Origin: Paenibacillus xylanexedens
GTDB lineage: Bacteria > Bacillota > Bacilli > Paenibacillales > Paenibacillaceae
Length of the DNA stretch: 64,000 bases
Assembly: GCF_001908275.1 (NCBI RefSeq)
Contig: NZ_CP018620.1
Coordinates: 4,278,001-4,342,000 of the forward strand
Direction: 5' to 3'
Position 1 is the first letter of the stretch. Every line of letters begins with the position of its first letter. The position numbers were made by a program, and so were the translations under genes. Shown here one piece after another: positions 36,378 through 46,301 of this stretch. The notes under the pieces were generated by a model that was not told where the DNA came from, did not search any database, and saw only the letters and a list, made by a program, of their open reading frames with translations.

Positions 36378-38063
36378 ATGAAGAAAAGAACTGATTTATG
36401 GAAAATGGTAAGTATGGTTATGCTGTCAGCTGTTCTTGTGGCTGGCTGTAGCAAAGGGGAGAGTGCTTCCGAGACCGCACCGGCATCAGTGCTGAAGGAC
36501 GGAAAATATGATCCACCGTTTACGATCACCATCGCCAAACAACAGGATGAAAATGCTGGAAAGTACATCAACGGTGAGACGTTGAATGACAATGTATTGA
36601 CCCGCTGGGGCGAACAAAACCTGGGTATCAAAATCCAAACCACCCTGCTGGGAGGTGATGCTTCACAATATAATACCAAGCTGAGGCTGGCACTGACAGG
36701 TTCCGAGAAGCTGCCAGACGTTCTGCCCGTCTATGATACCATGCTGGTCAATGATCTGATCGAGTCGGGGCAGGTCAAGGAGATTACGGAAGACATCTCA
36801 ACCTACATGCCTGACCGGATAAAAGAAATATACAAACAATACCCGACCACCTTCAATCCAGTGGTTAGGGAGGGCAAGGTCTACGGGATGGCGATTGCGC
36901 CGAATTTGACGGAAGGCGAAGTCATGTTGATCCGCCAGGACTGGTTGGACAGATTAAACTTGGAAGCGCCAACAACGATTGATGAGTTTGAACAAGTCAT
37001 CGTGGCGTTCACTAATGAGGACCCAGATGGGAACGGGAAGAAAGACACATACGGCTTTACTTTTTCAGGTAAAGATTCCTACAATACGGGCTGGGTCAGC
37101 GATCCGGTCATGATATTCAGCGCATACACGGGCAAACATCTTCCAAGACAATGGCATAACGACAACGGCAAACTCACCTATGGATCTGTGGCTCCTGGCA
37201 ACAAAGAGGCACTGGCCAAGTTACGTGATTGGTATGCAAAAGGGTACTTGAACAAAGAACTGGCCACCCAAGGGGCCTGGGATGCACTGTCTGATTTTAC
37301 GGAGGGGAAAGCTGGTATCATCATTGGTCGTCCTTGGCTGTACGACAGTGTGAAGGACGTAGAGAAAAATGTGGATGGTGCAAAAATTAGTGCTTATCCG
37401 ACCATTCAAGGCGTGAATGGTGATAAGACCTATCAATCCGCCCAGTTGAACGATGGTGTGTTCATGTTTAACAAGGATTTTCAGAACATGGAAGCCTTCT
37501 TCCTGTACTACGATAAAATGTATGATGCGGCGTTCAGCACGGGGGATTTCAAATACGGGTACGCTCAAGGATACGATTACGATATCGTTAACGATGAAGT
37601 CACTTTTGATCCAACAAAATTTAATACGCCATTAGAGGCTGTGCAAGGCGTTGGCAAAATGGCATTTACCAAAAATACACCGAGTGTTGATGGTCCTGGC
37701 CAATCGTACTACGATCTGGCGAATGGAGTTAAAGCCGACACGGGTGTCCTCATTCAGAGCGCTTCAAAAGATCAAACAACGCAGGACGGATATCGGATTT
37801 CGTATGAAAACAGAGATGTTTTACTGCCAAATGAGTTTAACGGTCCACCAACGCCAACGATGCAAAATGTGTGGGAACAGTTGACCACCATGGAACAAGA
37901 GACTTTTACCAAAATCATATATGGCAATGAGCCGCTTGAAGCATTTGATACCTTTGTGAAACAGTGGCATGAAAAAGGCGGAGACACCGTGATCGAAGAA
38001 GTTAACGAATGGTACAACCAAGCTAGCGAGACGGATGTAATGACACTGATGAATTTGAAATAA
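36378..38063 (+). CDS. Extracellular sugar-binding lipoprotein (LplA-type), first module
   Basis: A 561-residue lipoprotein. The signal ends in the lipobox VLVAGCSKG, giving lipid attachment at about Cys25. The mature domain is a large family-1 solute-binding protein, with FTNEDPDGNGKKDTYGFTFS, a segment typical of LplA-like proteins that bind oligosaccharides. It delivers sugar to the permeases encoded just upstream. The ATG is preceded by GAAGGGGG. The size is normal for Paenibacillus proteins of this class. It is about as long as, and paralogous to, the protein at 56794. Confidence 0.92.
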   Translation: MKKRTDLWKMVSMVMLSAVLVAGCSKGESASETAPASVLKDGKYDPPFTITIAKQQDENAGKYINGETLNDNVLTRWGEQNLGIKIQTTLLGGDASQYNTKLRLALTGSEKLPDVLPVYDTMLVNDLIESGQVKEITEDISTYMPDRIKEIYKQYPTTFNPVVREGKVYGMAIAPNLTEGEVMLIRQDWLDRLNLEAPTTIDEFEQVIVAFTNEDPDGNGKKDTYGFTFSGKDSYNTGWVSDPVMIFSAYTGKHLPRQWHNDNGKLTYGSVAPGNKEALAKLRDWYAKGYLNKELATQGAWDALSDFTEGKAGIIIGRPWLYDSVKDVEKNVDGAKISAYPTIQGVNGDKTYQSAQLNDGVFMFNKDFQNMEAFFLYYDKMYDAAFSTGDFKYGYAQGYDYDIVNDEVTFDPTKFNTPLEAVQGVGKMAFTKNTPSVDGPGQSYYDLANGVKADTGVLIQSASKDQTTQDGYRISYENRDVLLPNEFNGPPTPTMQNVWEQLTTMEQETFTKIIYGNEPLEAFDTFVKQWHEKGGDTVIEEVNEWYNQASETDVMTLMNLK

Positions 38064-38079
38064 AGTCTAGTTTCACCTG

Positions 38080-38113
38080 AACCAGCCTTCCGGCAACAGG
38101 AAGGTTGGTCTTC
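38080..38113 (+). terminator. Hairpin between binding-protein and GH43 genes
   Basis: ACCAGCCTTCC (38081-38091) pairs with GGAAGGTTGGT (38099-38109) around GGCAACA, followed by CTTCT only. It is inside the operon, so it may be a partial terminator or an RNA stabiliser that lowers downstream expression. Confidence 0.6.
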
Positions 38114-38134
38114 TAAAAAAGGAGATGATGAGAC

Positions 38135-39850
38135 ATGATCAAAGGTAAATCGTGGATGGCTATCGTCATTGCATTGATGTTGTTAACAGTTCATTTAACC
38201 TCCTCAGCTCAAACCGTTCACGCTGCTGGTGAAGAGACCCATATTGCTGCAACACTGTTTGTACTGAAGAATGAATCCGAAGTATCCAATGCCAAAATTC
38301 ATTGGGTACCTGTCCAGGGAGCGACTGCATACGAGTTATACAGATCCGAGAACAATGCGCCTTATACGTTATTACAGACCTTAACCGGTACAACGACGGA
38401 TGATTATGACCTCAACATAGGTAACACATACAAGTATCAAGTGAAGGCATATGGCGGAACTTCCTTGTTAACCTCCGCTGTCTCGCCAGAATATACCCCT
38501 TACAGCCTTCCAGAAGACCTCACAACTTTTGATAACACAACGCAATCAACGCTTATGCTCCCGAATGAACTTAAAGTTGGGGATACCTACTACAGGTTTA
38601 ATTTTGTTCAAAAGCCATCAGGTGGATTTGGAGAAATGATTCAACAGACATCAACAGATGATATCACCTACGGTAACGACAAAGTGGTCCTGTCCTACAC
38701 GGATCATCCCGATCTGGCGAACTCCAAATTTGAGGGGATTAATATTCTATACCATGCGCCCACAAACAAATTCGTTTTTTGGGCTCACTATGAAAACAGT
38801 ACAGACTACACACTTGCCAGAGTATCGGTGGCTTCGGCCACTCCTGGAGAAGACTTTACATTTCACAAAAGCTTTCGACCGGAAGGGAACCAATCCCGGG
38901 ATATCTCCATTTTCAAAGATGATGATGATTCGGCTTATCTGATCTCTACCGCCAATAATAATTCGGACACCATCTTATATAAGTTAACCTCCGATTGGCT
39001 GGATGTGGATCACCAAGTTTCTGTTATTTATCAAAATCAACACAGGGAACTGCCCAAGATGATCAAAAAAGATGGCATTTATTATTTGTTCTCTTCCCAA
39101 GCGGCAGGTTGGTACCCGAGTATACCCTTGTATTCATCAGCAAATAGCATAGACGGAAATTGGTCTGAATTACGGACAATTGGCAACACGTCAACCTTCT
39201 CGGCGCAGTCCGGTTCCGTTATGCGGGTGAAGCCAGATACGGGCAACAACGTAGTTATGGTTGCGTATCGCTGGATGTTCGGCTGGGCAGGTACGCAAAA
39301 CGGAACAACGGAGGAACGACTTCTTCCTGTGTGGTTCTCCGATGGTTACGCATTTTATGATTATTTTGATCAAGTCCTGTACAACACAAGCGATGATGTC
39401 CTAATTCCGGTTCAGAATGGAAAACTGCTGTCTCAGGGTAAACCGGCAACAGCCCAAACGGCTACTGGAACAAATCCGGCAAGTTATGCTAATGATGGTA
39501 ACTATCAAACCGAATGGATCGGCACAGGCAGTTCCTGGCCACATTGGTGGAAGGTAGACCTCGGCTCCGTTCAACAGTTAAATAATGTGCAAATCTCCTG
39601 GTGGATGCAAAAAGGCTCCGAAGGATTTTACAAATACAAAATTGAGACCAGCACGGATAATGTAAACTGGACCGTAGCACTGGATCGAACCAACAACACA
39701 TCTTACGGTTTCACCTCAGATACGCTATCGAGCACTGCTGCCAGATACGTACGAATTAACATGCAAAATGCGGCACTTCATAACAACCCCAACAATTGGT
39801 ACACGCCAAGACTTTGGGAAGTGAAGGTATTTGGATCGGACACGAATTAA
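38135..39850 (+). CDS. Secreted GH43-type glycosidase with FnIII and F5/8 (discoidin) domains
   Basis: A 571-residue secreted protein. A signal peptide (cleavage near AQTVHAAG) precedes a fibronectin-III-like module (residues ~40-125; AKIHWVPVQGATAYELYRSE). Then comes a five-bladed GH43-like catalytic domain (about 130-430) with HYENSTDYTLARV and GNQSRDISIFKDDDDSAYLI. Last is an F5/8 type C carbohydrate-binding module (about 430-570; TEWIGTGSSWPHWWKVDLGS). The blades resemble GH43 subfamily 24 (exo-beta-1,3-galactanase-like), an assignment made from memory of the fold only. It probably trims galactan-type side chains outside the cell. Confidence 0.85.
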   Translation: MIKGKSWMAIVIALMLLTVHLTSSAQTVHAAGEETHIAATLFVLKNESEVSNAKIHWVPVQGATAYELYRSENNAPYTLLQTLTGTTTDDYDLNIGNTYKYQVKAYGGTSLLTSAVSPEYTPYSLPEDLTTFDNTTQSTLMLPNELKVGDTYYRFNFVQKPSGGFGEMIQQTSTDDITYGNDKVVLSYTDHPDLANSKFEGINILYHAPTNKFVFWAHYENSTDYTLARVSVASATPGEDFTFHKSFRPEGNQSRDISIFKDDDDSAYLISTANNNSDTILYKLTSDWLDVDHQVSVIYQNQHRELPKMIKKDGIYYLFSSQAAGWYPSIPLYSSANSIDGNWSELRTIGNTSTFSAQSGSVMRVKPDTGNNVVMVAYRWMFGWAGTQNGTTEERLLPVWFSDGYAFYDYFDQVLYNTSDDVLIPVQNGKLLSQGKPATAQTATGTNPASYANDGNYQTEWIGTGSSWPHWWKVDLGSVQQLNNVQISWWMQKGSEGFYKYKIETSTDNVNWTVALDRTNNTSYGFTSDTLSSTAARYVRINMQNAALHNNPNNWYTPRLWEVKVFGSDTN

Positions 39851-39880
39851 CGATGTTCTTCAAAGAAGAGAGGTAACGGT

Positions 39881-40822
39881 GTGAATAATCAATTAACCAA
39901 TGGCGGCATCTGGAATGACTCAAGTGGTCAGCCGATCCATGCCCATGGTGGACATATGTTATTCCATGACGACTATTATTACTGGTATGGGGAAGATCGG
40001 AGGGACGATATATATGTTAGTTGTTACCGTTCCAAAGATCTATTCTACTGGGAGTTTCGAAACCATATCTTAACGACCTCTACGCCAGCTGCACCCATTC
40101 GAGTCCGGACGAATCTTGCACTAGTGAACGATAAAGGTGGAAAGGTGAATCTTGAACGGCCTAAAGTACTTTTCAACACGGTGACAAAGAAGTTCGTCCT
40201 CTGGGTTCACTATGAGAATGGTAATAATTACAACGATGCAGCATGCGCCATTGCCACATCGGATTCTCCGGATAGTCATTTCGTGTATCATGGCAGCTTT
40301 AATCCGTACGGGTATATGTCGCGTGACTGCACGCTCTTTCAGGACGATGACGGGACGGCATATTTTATTTCGGCTGCCAGAGACAATGCAGACCTGCACA
40401 TCTATCGTCTGCAGGAGGATTATCTTAATGTAGAAAGTCTTGTGGGTAAGCTGTGGCAAGGGGAGTATCGGGAGGCACCAGCTGTCTTCAAGCGGAACGG
40501 GAAGTATTATATGGTGACCTCATTTTGCACAGGTTGGGCTCCCAATCAAGGGAAATACGCGATGGCTTATACGATGGATGGACCATGGGGGACGCTAAGT
40601 GATTTTGGCGATGAAACGACGTACCAAACGCAACCAGCGTTTGTACTGAAGCGATCAGCGGAGGAGTACCTGTATTTTGCAGATCGCTGGAACGGATCCG
40701 ATTACTTCCAATCCAGCTATGTGGTCCTGCCCATTGAATTCAATGAAGACATTCCGATTTTGAATGATTATTCCACGTTATCTTTGGGAGAGGATACACT
40801 TCTGATTCATTTTGAACGATAA
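39881..40822 (+). CDS. Cytoplasmic GH43-type glycosidase, paralogue of the secreted one
   Basis: A 313-residue GH43-like protein without a signal peptide or extra domains. GGHMLFHDDYYYWYGEDRRD opens the first blade. HYENGNNYNDAACAIATS and YMSRDCTLFQDDDGTAYFIS align with the same places in the upstream secreted enzyme. It starts at GTG 39881 after AAGAGAGG, 30 bases from the previous stop. It probably finishes breakdown of imported oligosaccharides. It ends with a small tandem of TTTGAACGATAA around the stop codon. Confidence 0.87.
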   Translation: MNNQLTNGGIWNDSSGQPIHAHGGHMLFHDDYYYWYGEDRRDDIYVSCYRSKDLFYWEFRNHILTTSTPAAPIRVRTNLALVNDKGGKVNLERPKVLFNTVTKKFVLWVHYENGNNYNDAACAIATSDSPDSHFVYHGSFNPYGYMSRDCTLFQDDDGTAYFISAARDNADLHIYRLQEDYLNVESLVGKLWQGEYREAPAVFKRNGKYYMVTSFCTGWAPNQGKYAMAYTMDGPWGTLSDFGDETTYQTQPAFVLKRSAEEYLYFADRWNGSDYFQSSYVVLPIEFNEDIPILNDYSTLSLGEDTLLIHFER

Positions 40823-40847
40823 TTTGAACGATAAAACGACTGATGAG

Positions 40848-40891
40848 AAAAGACTTTGATCTTACTGCGAATGCAGGTTCAAAGTCTTTTT
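40848..40891 (+). terminator. Terminator of the first sugar operon
   Basis: AAAAGACTTTGA (40848-40859) pairs with TCAAAGTCTTTT (40879-40890), followed by T. It lies at the end of the GH43 operon, next to a convergent DinB gene. Confidence 0.82.
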
Positions 40892-40900
40892 GGATGAATT

Positions 40901-41416
40901 TTATAATTTCAAGTCTAACGAATAGCGATCGCGAAGTACGGATAAATGGTGGAGCTCATGTCCAGCCATAACAAATGCAATCGATCGAGCTGAAGCAGGA
41001 TTATCACTGACGATCCCTTTACAGAGCCATGCTTCCGGGGTGAGGCGACGGAGCATAAGAATGGTTGAGCGACGTGTGACAGCATATTCTTCATTCAAAT
41101 CAGCTACGGTATACGCATTGAAGGGATGGCTCTGCATAAGCACGTCCTGATCGTAGCCGGGATGATTCGCTTGGTCACCTCTGGCGATGCGAAGCAATCG
41201 GCTGCTCATAATTCGTTCGTTATCCAAAAGGTGGCCGATGACCTCTTTCACGCTCCATTTGTCTTCGGCGTACCGATAATTTACTTGCTCCTCTGTCAAT
41301 GAAGAGAGTAAAGTTGGTATGATGTTGGCTTGCAGCTCTAAGCGTTCGATGATGTTCCCTTCAGGAACAAGCTCATAATAAGCTGCATATTCCTCTTTAG
41401 TTGGTCTTTCAACCAT
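40901..41416 (-). CDS. DinB-superfamily protein
   Basis: A 171-residue DinB/YfiT-like four-helix protein. The metal site is suggested by KEVIGHLLDNERIMSSRLLR and FVMAGHELHHLSVLRDRY, whose histidines are spaced as in the family. The start is preceded by AAGGAGGC. Relatives are mycothiol- or bacillithiol-dependent transferases or of unknown function. It has normal base composition, unlike the AT-rich DinB gene at 21943. It lies 144 bases downstream of the helicase gene on the same strand. Confidence 0.9.
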   Translation of the reverse strand: MVERPTKEEYAAYYELVPEGNIIERLELQANIIPTLLSSLTEEQVNYRYAEDKWSVKEVIGHLLDNERIMSSRLLRIARGDQANHPGYDQDVLMQSHPFNAYTVADLNEEYAVTRRSTILMLRRLTPEAWLCKGIVSDNPASARSIAFVMAGHELHHLSVLRDRYSLDLKL

Positions 41417-41474
41417 GTAAATGCCTCCTTTGGGATTCGTAGATCTGGAATATATTGTAGCATATATCCTACAG

Positions 41475-41520
41475 CATGAAATGAGCCCCTCCGCTTTATG
41501 AGCGAAAGGGCCGTTTCATG
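41475..41520 (-). terminator. Hairpin terminator after the helicase gene
   Basis: CATGAAA (41475-41481) pairs with TTTCATG (41514-41520), with inner GCCC/GGGC and CGCT/AGCG pairing. It lies between helicase and DinB genes on the minus strand; the T-tract is weak. Confidence 0.55.
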
Positions 41521-41560
41521 TAATTTAGGCAGTTTTTCAAGGTTACGTATTATACCACTT

Positions 41561-43579
41561 CTAATCCGTACGTCGTATCCCCTTAATTTGCACAAATTTA
41601 TCCAAAACCGCAAAATCCTCTGTCACTTTTTTGAACGGTAACGTGTCCAGCACCTGTTCCCGATAACTCTTTTTTGCCGCTACACTGAGACGGGAGTCAA
41701 GTATGCTGAGTATGCCAAGGTCTGTTTCACTACGAATCAAGCGTCCAGTTCCTTGGCGTAACCGAAGAAGCATGTCCGGTACAAACACCTCCATAAAGGG
41801 ATTCTCCGTTACAGATGCCTTATATTCATAAACAGGATCTGAAGGAACAGGGAAGGGCAGACGGAAAACAATGACCTGTGACAGGTCAGAACCCTCGATA
41901 TTCACGCCTTCCCAGAATACACCAGTACCCAGGAGTACACCTTTACTTTTCCTGAATTCAGCGATGACACTGTCCTGGGAAGATCCTTCTTTTTGAACAT
42001 GGACTGCCCATGTGTATTCATTAGCCCTTGAGATCAGCTTTTTGTGAATGTACTTCATGTCCTCTTTTGCTGAAAAAAGGACGATTGTTCTTCCCTGAGT
42101 TAGATTACAGAGTTGAACCACTTCGTTGTACGCTGCTTCAAGATAGTTTTCGCGCTGATCGTGGTGGTAATAGGGAACTTTGTTCGAAATATACATCATG
42201 GCATGGTTGGTGTAGTCAAAAGGGGAGGGTTGGCGCTCTAGGAAATCTCCCTTATAACCAAGGGAGTGCGTCATATAAGAATATTGTTCCTCCAGCGTAT
42301 CCCCGCCTTGGCACAGTGTTGCTGATGTTAGGATTACAGGTACCTTGCCATTAAATAAAGCGTATTTCAGAAATTGGCTTATATCTTTGGGACAGATGCT
42401 GATTGTGGTTACTCTAAGGGGACTGCTTGCCCATAAAAGATAGTTGTCCTCTATTTCAGATAAGACACTAATGAGGGTAATAAGCCCGTTGATGGCTTCA
42501 AAAGCGTCATCGATCTCCCGCTCGTGGCGTGAGGTCAAAATGGAAAGGCGCAGACTGAGATCTTTTAAATCGTTTAAGACTTGGTTTAACGGTATTCCTT
42601 TGATCTCCGACACTTTGATTCGGTCGTTATCCTGCTTGGCATGGTCGAGCAAATCCGCGTTTACCTGTTTGAAGATGCGCTCAGCGCAGTTTTTAATGAA
42701 CTTGGATTGTGAGAAGAGACTTTTATCGCCGGACTGCTTCGTGAGAAGCTGCACCGTGGTATCCAGAATGCGGCAGATTCCCCGATAAGTGAACTCGAGT
42801 GTTCTGGAATCTCGAACTTTTGTTTCCAGATTATGCGCTTCATCAATGACGATCAGAGCAGGCTGTTCCGAGATGATGCTCTTGGTTCCTTCTTTTTTCT
42901 TCATTAAATCCCGTATGAGCAAGTCCTGGTTCACGATAATAAAATCAATCTCGTGAGCTTTTGCATTCAATTTCGCTCTCATATCGTAAAACAAACATGC
43001 ATTTTTATAATGACAACGTTCAAATTTGCAATCATTCACGGAAACGTGGGACCATTCGGCATCACTAATTCCAGCTTTAATATCGGCTCTTTCATCAATT
43101 TCATAATCTAATATGCGCTGCGCAAGGGCAGACACGGAGGAGTTTGCATCATCAAGACTGATCCATTCCGCTGCTCTACTTCGGCAAGCATACTGACCCA
43201 TGCCTTTCCCCACCACGGAGCGAACCGTTGAGAATCCTAACCGACTACCAATGATCCTTAAATCTTTATGTATCTGTTCCGAAAGCTGTATGGAGGAGGT
43301 AGCTATAATGACTGGTTTCTGAGACATTTGATTTGTGAGCAGACTTGGGATCAGGTACGCAAAAGACTTACCAATTCCGACACCAGCTTCAATCATGGCG
43401 TTATGTCCATGGATATAAGCATCGGCGATATCGAGAGACATTTCTTGCTGTCCGATCCGCTCTCTAAGGCCAATTCGGGGGAACCGGTCATATATTCGGA
43501 AGATGGCGTTAACCAAAGAACGTTCGATTTCCTTGTCCGGTTCCTGCTTATTCATTTTATAAAGTTCATTTAACCAATT
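41561..43579 (-). CDS. DinG/XPD-type superfamily 2 DNA helicase
   Basis: A 672-residue ATP-dependent helicase. Motif I is EAGVGIGKSFAYLIP, and motif II is VIDEAHN (DEAH). Four cysteines that would hold a 4Fe-4S cluster lie in YACRS, NDCKFERCHY and NACLFYD. Later motifs are LLGTGVFWEGVNIEG and RLRQGTGRLIRSETD. It unwinds 5'-tailed duplex or R-loops, as DinG does. It lacks the exonuclease domain of Bacillus DinG. The start ATG 43579 follows GAAGAGGGG; fifteen residues upstream are rejected. Confidence 0.93.
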   Translation of the reverse strand, partial: NWLNELYKMNKQEPDKEIERSLVNAIFRIYDRFPRIGLRERIGQQEMSLDIADAYIHGHNAMIEAGVGIGKSFAYLIPSLLTNQMSQKPVIIATSSIQLSEQIHKDLRIIGSRLGFSTVRSVVGKGMGQYACRSRAAEWISLDDANSSVSALAQRILDYEIDERADIKAGISDAEWSHVSVNDCKFERCHYKNACLFYDMRAKLNAKAHEIDFIIVNQDLLIRDLMKKKEGTKSIISEQPALIVIDEAHNLETKVRDSRTLEFTYRGICRILDTTVQLLTKQSGDKSLFSQSKFIKNCAERIFKQVNADLLDHAKQDNDRIKVSEIKGIPLNQVLNDLKDLSLRLSILTSRHEREIDDAFEAINGLITLISVLSEIEDNYLLWASSPLRVTTISICPKDISQFLKYALFNGKVPVILTSATLCQGGDTLEEQYSYMTHSLGYKGDFLERQPSPFDYTNHAMMYISNKVPYYHHDQRENYLEAAYNEVVQLCNLTQGRTIVLFSAKEDMKYIHKKLISRANEYTWAVHVQKEGSSQDSVIAEFRKSKGVLLGTGVFWEGVNIEGSDLSQVIVFRLPFPVPSDPVYEYKASVTENPFMEVFVPDMLLRLRQGTGRLIRSETDLGILSILDSRLSVAAKKSYREQVLDTLPFKKVTEDFAVLDKFVQIKGIRRTD

Positions 43580-43641
43580 CATAACGATCGCCCCTCTTCC
43601 GAATGATGATCTTCTTGTACTCACTTTGGAGACGATTTACC

Positions 43642-45132
43642 TCACAATGCAGTTGTAACGGCATTTTTCAATCTGGATACGCCTTCCTGTAATTGTTCAT
43701 CTGACAAATGTGCAAAAGACAAATAGATACCATACTTCGTACCAACAGACGTTGAACTGCTGACTTCTGAGTATACCACACCTTGTGACCGAGCTGATTC
43801 CCTAAAGGCCTCATAAGTGGTCACATTACCTCGCCACCAACCAAACACGTGTAGACCCGCTTCATTCTCCACCCAATCAAACCATATAGAGAGCTGCTTG
43901 TTCAAAAGTTTGAGTAACAGATGGAATTTCCGACTGTATAATCGATTCATTCTGCGCAGATGACGCTCATATTGACCGCTTGTCATGAATGCAGCTAATG
44001 CCCGTTGTTCGATCAGGTTGACGGGTCTTGGCTCGTATAATGCTTGTGCCTTTCTAAAGGTGTCAGCCAAGGTAGGGGGAAGAACCACATAACCAAGTCG
44101 TACTTCTAAAGGCAAGGTTTTGGTAAAGCTACCCAGGTAGATTACACGTCCTGCTTTATCGAGTGTTTTCAGTGGTTCAACATGCATTCCGCGATATCGG
44201 AATTCACTATCATAATCATCCTCAACAATCATGGCATCATTTCGCTGTGCCCAGTCCAGCAAGGTTTGTCTGCGTTCCAGACTGAGCATTTCACCAGTAG
44301 GAAATTGTCGTGACGGCGTGACAAACAACATACGTGCTTCCCAGTCCTGGGGCACAACGCCCTGACCATCGAGATTAGCTTCAATCAACTTAGCACCCGC
44401 AGCCAATATGGCTTTAGAAATCCCGACATAACAAGGACTCTCTGTCACTACATAATCCCCAGGATCTGCAAGTAATTGAGTGAGTAGAGCTATAGCTTGC
44501 ATGGAGCCTGCAGTTACTGCAATATGATCCGGATCAACTTGAATGCCCCGCATCCTCCGCAGATAGGCAGCAATGGCTTCTCTCAATTTTGGATCCCCGG
44601 TTGAACTAACCATAGCAGAGGTTGTTTTCAGGTGATGCTCACGCTGCCTTATCTCTGCATACAATCGATTATTCCATTCATCGTAAGGAAACTTGGAGAA
44701 ATCAGGTTGATATTTGCTAAAGTCAATTACTTCGTCGCTATTCATTCTGGAATCATGTGTATGAGCATTGGCTGGTGTATTTCTTTGAATCGACTGCTGT
44801 TCAAACTGCTGAATACGATTCCCCCAGGCGGATAAGTGATGCGTACAAGCTTTCTCGGTGGACGCATTATTGTTCAAATCCAACTGGTAAGCAACAAAGG
44901 TTCCTCTTCCATGCTCTGAATGAATGTAACCTTGAGCAGTCAACGTATCATAGACCTGATTCACAGTTCCTCTGGAAATGTGATACGTCGCGGCTAACTC
45001 TCGAGTAGAGGGTAACTTCTCGCCATGTATAAGATTACCTTCATGAATTGCATCACGAATGGCATGATATAGAGCTTTCATCTTCGTATATTTTCGGTTC
45101 AGATATGAACTGTAAGCTACATGAAATTGCAT
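43642..45132 (-). CDS. pdxR: GntR/aminotransferase (MocR/PdxR-type) regulator
   Basis: A 496-residue fusion regulator. The N-terminal GntR winged helix (LPSTRELAATYHISRGTVNQ) is joined to a class I aminotransferase-like domain that binds PLP; SFTKTLPLEVRLGYVVLP carries the PLP-lysine. ATG 45132 follows GGAGG; a start at 45165 is less likely. It is divergent from pdxS across a 150-bp spacer, the usual arrangement for PdxR proteins that activate PLP synthase genes when PLP is low. The symbol is inferred from context. Confidence 0.88.
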   Translation of the reverse strand: MQFHVAYSSYLNRKYTKMKALYHAIRDAIHEGNLIHGEKLPSTRELAATYHISRGTVNQVYDTLTAQGYIHSEHGRGTFVAYQLDLNNNASTEKACTHHLSAWGNRIQQFEQQSIQRNTPANAHTHDSRMNSDEVIDFSKYQPDFSKFPYDEWNNRLYAEIRQREHHLKTTSAMVSSTGDPKLREAIAAYLRRMRGIQVDPDHIAVTAGSMQAIALLTQLLADPGDYVVTESPCYVGISKAILAAGAKLIEANLDGQGVVPQDWEARMLFVTPSRQFPTGEMLSLERRQTLLDWAQRNDAMIVEDDYDSEFRYRGMHVEPLKTLDKAGRVIYLGSFTKTLPLEVRLGYVVLPPTLADTFRKAQALYEPRPVNLIEQRALAAFMTSGQYERHLRRMNRLYSRKFHLLLKLLNKQLSIWFDWVENEAGLHVFGWWRGNVTTYEAFRESARSQGVVYSEVSSSTSVGTKYGIYLSFAHLSDEQLQEGVSRLKNAVTTAL

Positions 45133-45282
45133 AGGACCTCCAGAGTTATTATTGAAGTGGTACAATAAAAACCAAAAATATTGGATCTTTTTATATGACC
45201 ATTCTCATTCTATACTAAATCATAGATTAGAGCGATGCCTTTATTGAAAACCACCCAAAAGTTAATTAGGAGGACTACAATC
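45133..45282. promoter_or_regulatory. pdxR-pdxS divergent control region
   Basis: The 150-base spacer between the MocR-type regulator and pdxS contains TATACT (45211-45216), a plausible -10 for pdxS with a poor -35, as expected for an activated promoter. AT-rich ACAATAAAAACCAAAAATAT (45162-45181) could hold regulator half-sites, but no clear direct repeat can be fixed by eye. Confidence 0.4.
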
Positions 45283-46164
45283 ATGCAAACAGGTACAGAT
45301 CGTGTAAAAAGAGGAATGGCTGAGATGCAAAAAGGTGGCGTCATCATGGACGTTATGAATGCAGAGCAAGCTAAAATCGCTGAGGCGGCAGGGGCAACAG
45401 CTGTTATGGCTCTTGAGCGGGTACCATCTGATATTCGTGCAGCTGGTGGTGTAGCTCGTATGGCAGATCCTACCATCGTTGAAGAGGTTATGAAGGTTGT
45501 ATCTATCCCAGTTATGGCTAAAGCACGTATCGGTCATTACATAGAAGCCAAAGTGCTTGAATCCCTAGGTGTGGACTATCTCGATGAAAGTGAAGTTCTT
45601 ACGCCTGCAGACGAAGTGTTCCATATCGATAAACATGAGTTTACTGTACCATTTGTATGTGGAGCCAAAGATTTGGGAGAAGCTCTTCGCCGTATTGGTG
45701 AGGGTGCATCGATGATTCGTACAAAAGGTGAGCCTGGAACGGGCAACATTGTTGAGGCAGTTCGTCATATGCGTCTAATTAACAGCCAGCTCCGCAAAGT
45801 GCAAAACATGTCCAAAGACGAGTTGTACGCTGAAGCAAAAAATCTGGGTGTAGCTTATGAATTACTGCGCGAAGTTCATGAAAACGGCAAACTTCCTGTC
45901 GTTAACTTTGCAGCAGGCGGTGTAGCTACTCCGGCTGACGCAGCATTAATGATGCACCTGGGAGCAGACGGTGTTTTTGTAGGATCAGGTATTTTCAAAT
46001 CCGATAGCCCTGAGAAATTCGCTCGTGCAATCGTTGAAGCGACAACACATTACACGGATTACAAACTGATTGCCGAAGTATCCAAAAACTTGGGTGCCCC
46101 GATGAAAGGGATCGAAATTTCTAAATTGGCTCCAGAAGATCGCATGTCCAACCGCGGATGGTAA
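45283..46164 (+). CDS. pdxS: Pyridoxal 5'-phosphate synthase lyase subunit PdxS
   Basis: A 293-residue, highly conserved TIM-barrel enzyme that builds PLP from ribose 5-phosphate, glyceraldehyde 3-phosphate and ammonia. Signatures include [57 protein letters not shown] and [23 protein letters not shown] 45283 follows AGGAGG. The glutaminase partner pdxT, normally next in the operon, is absent; a terminator follows. The glutaminase must be encoded elsewhere, or the enzyme uses free ammonia. Confidence 0.96.
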   Translation: MQTGTDRVKRGMAEMQKGGVIMDVMNAEQAKIAEAAGATAVMALERVPSDIRAAGGVARMADPTIVEEVMKVVSIPVMAKARIGHYIEAKVLESLGVDYLDESEVLTPADEVFHIDKHEFTVPFVCGAKDLGEALRRIGEGASMIRTKGEPGTGNIVEAVRHMRLINSQLRKVQNMSKDELYAEAKNLGVAYELLREVHENGKLPVVNFAAGGVATPADAALMMHLGADGVFVGSGIFKSDSPEKFARAIVEATTHYTDYKLIAEVSKNLGAPMKGIEISKLAPEDRMSNRGW

Positions 46165-46202
46165 GAGTATATAGAACAACTGGAGAATAAATAGTATCAA
46201 GC

Positions 46203-46239
46203 AAAGCCGATCAATGGATACAAATTGATCGGCTTTTTT
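46203..46239 (+). terminator. Terminator of pdxS
   Basis: AAAGCCGATCAAT (46203-46215) pairs with ATTGATCGGCTTT (46224-46236), followed by further T residues. Confidence 0.92.
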
Positions 46240-46301
46240 GGTTATTCATGACGAAAGCAAAAGAAAAAAACGGAGAGGAGAATGTCCTTTTTTCGTCAAT
46301 T

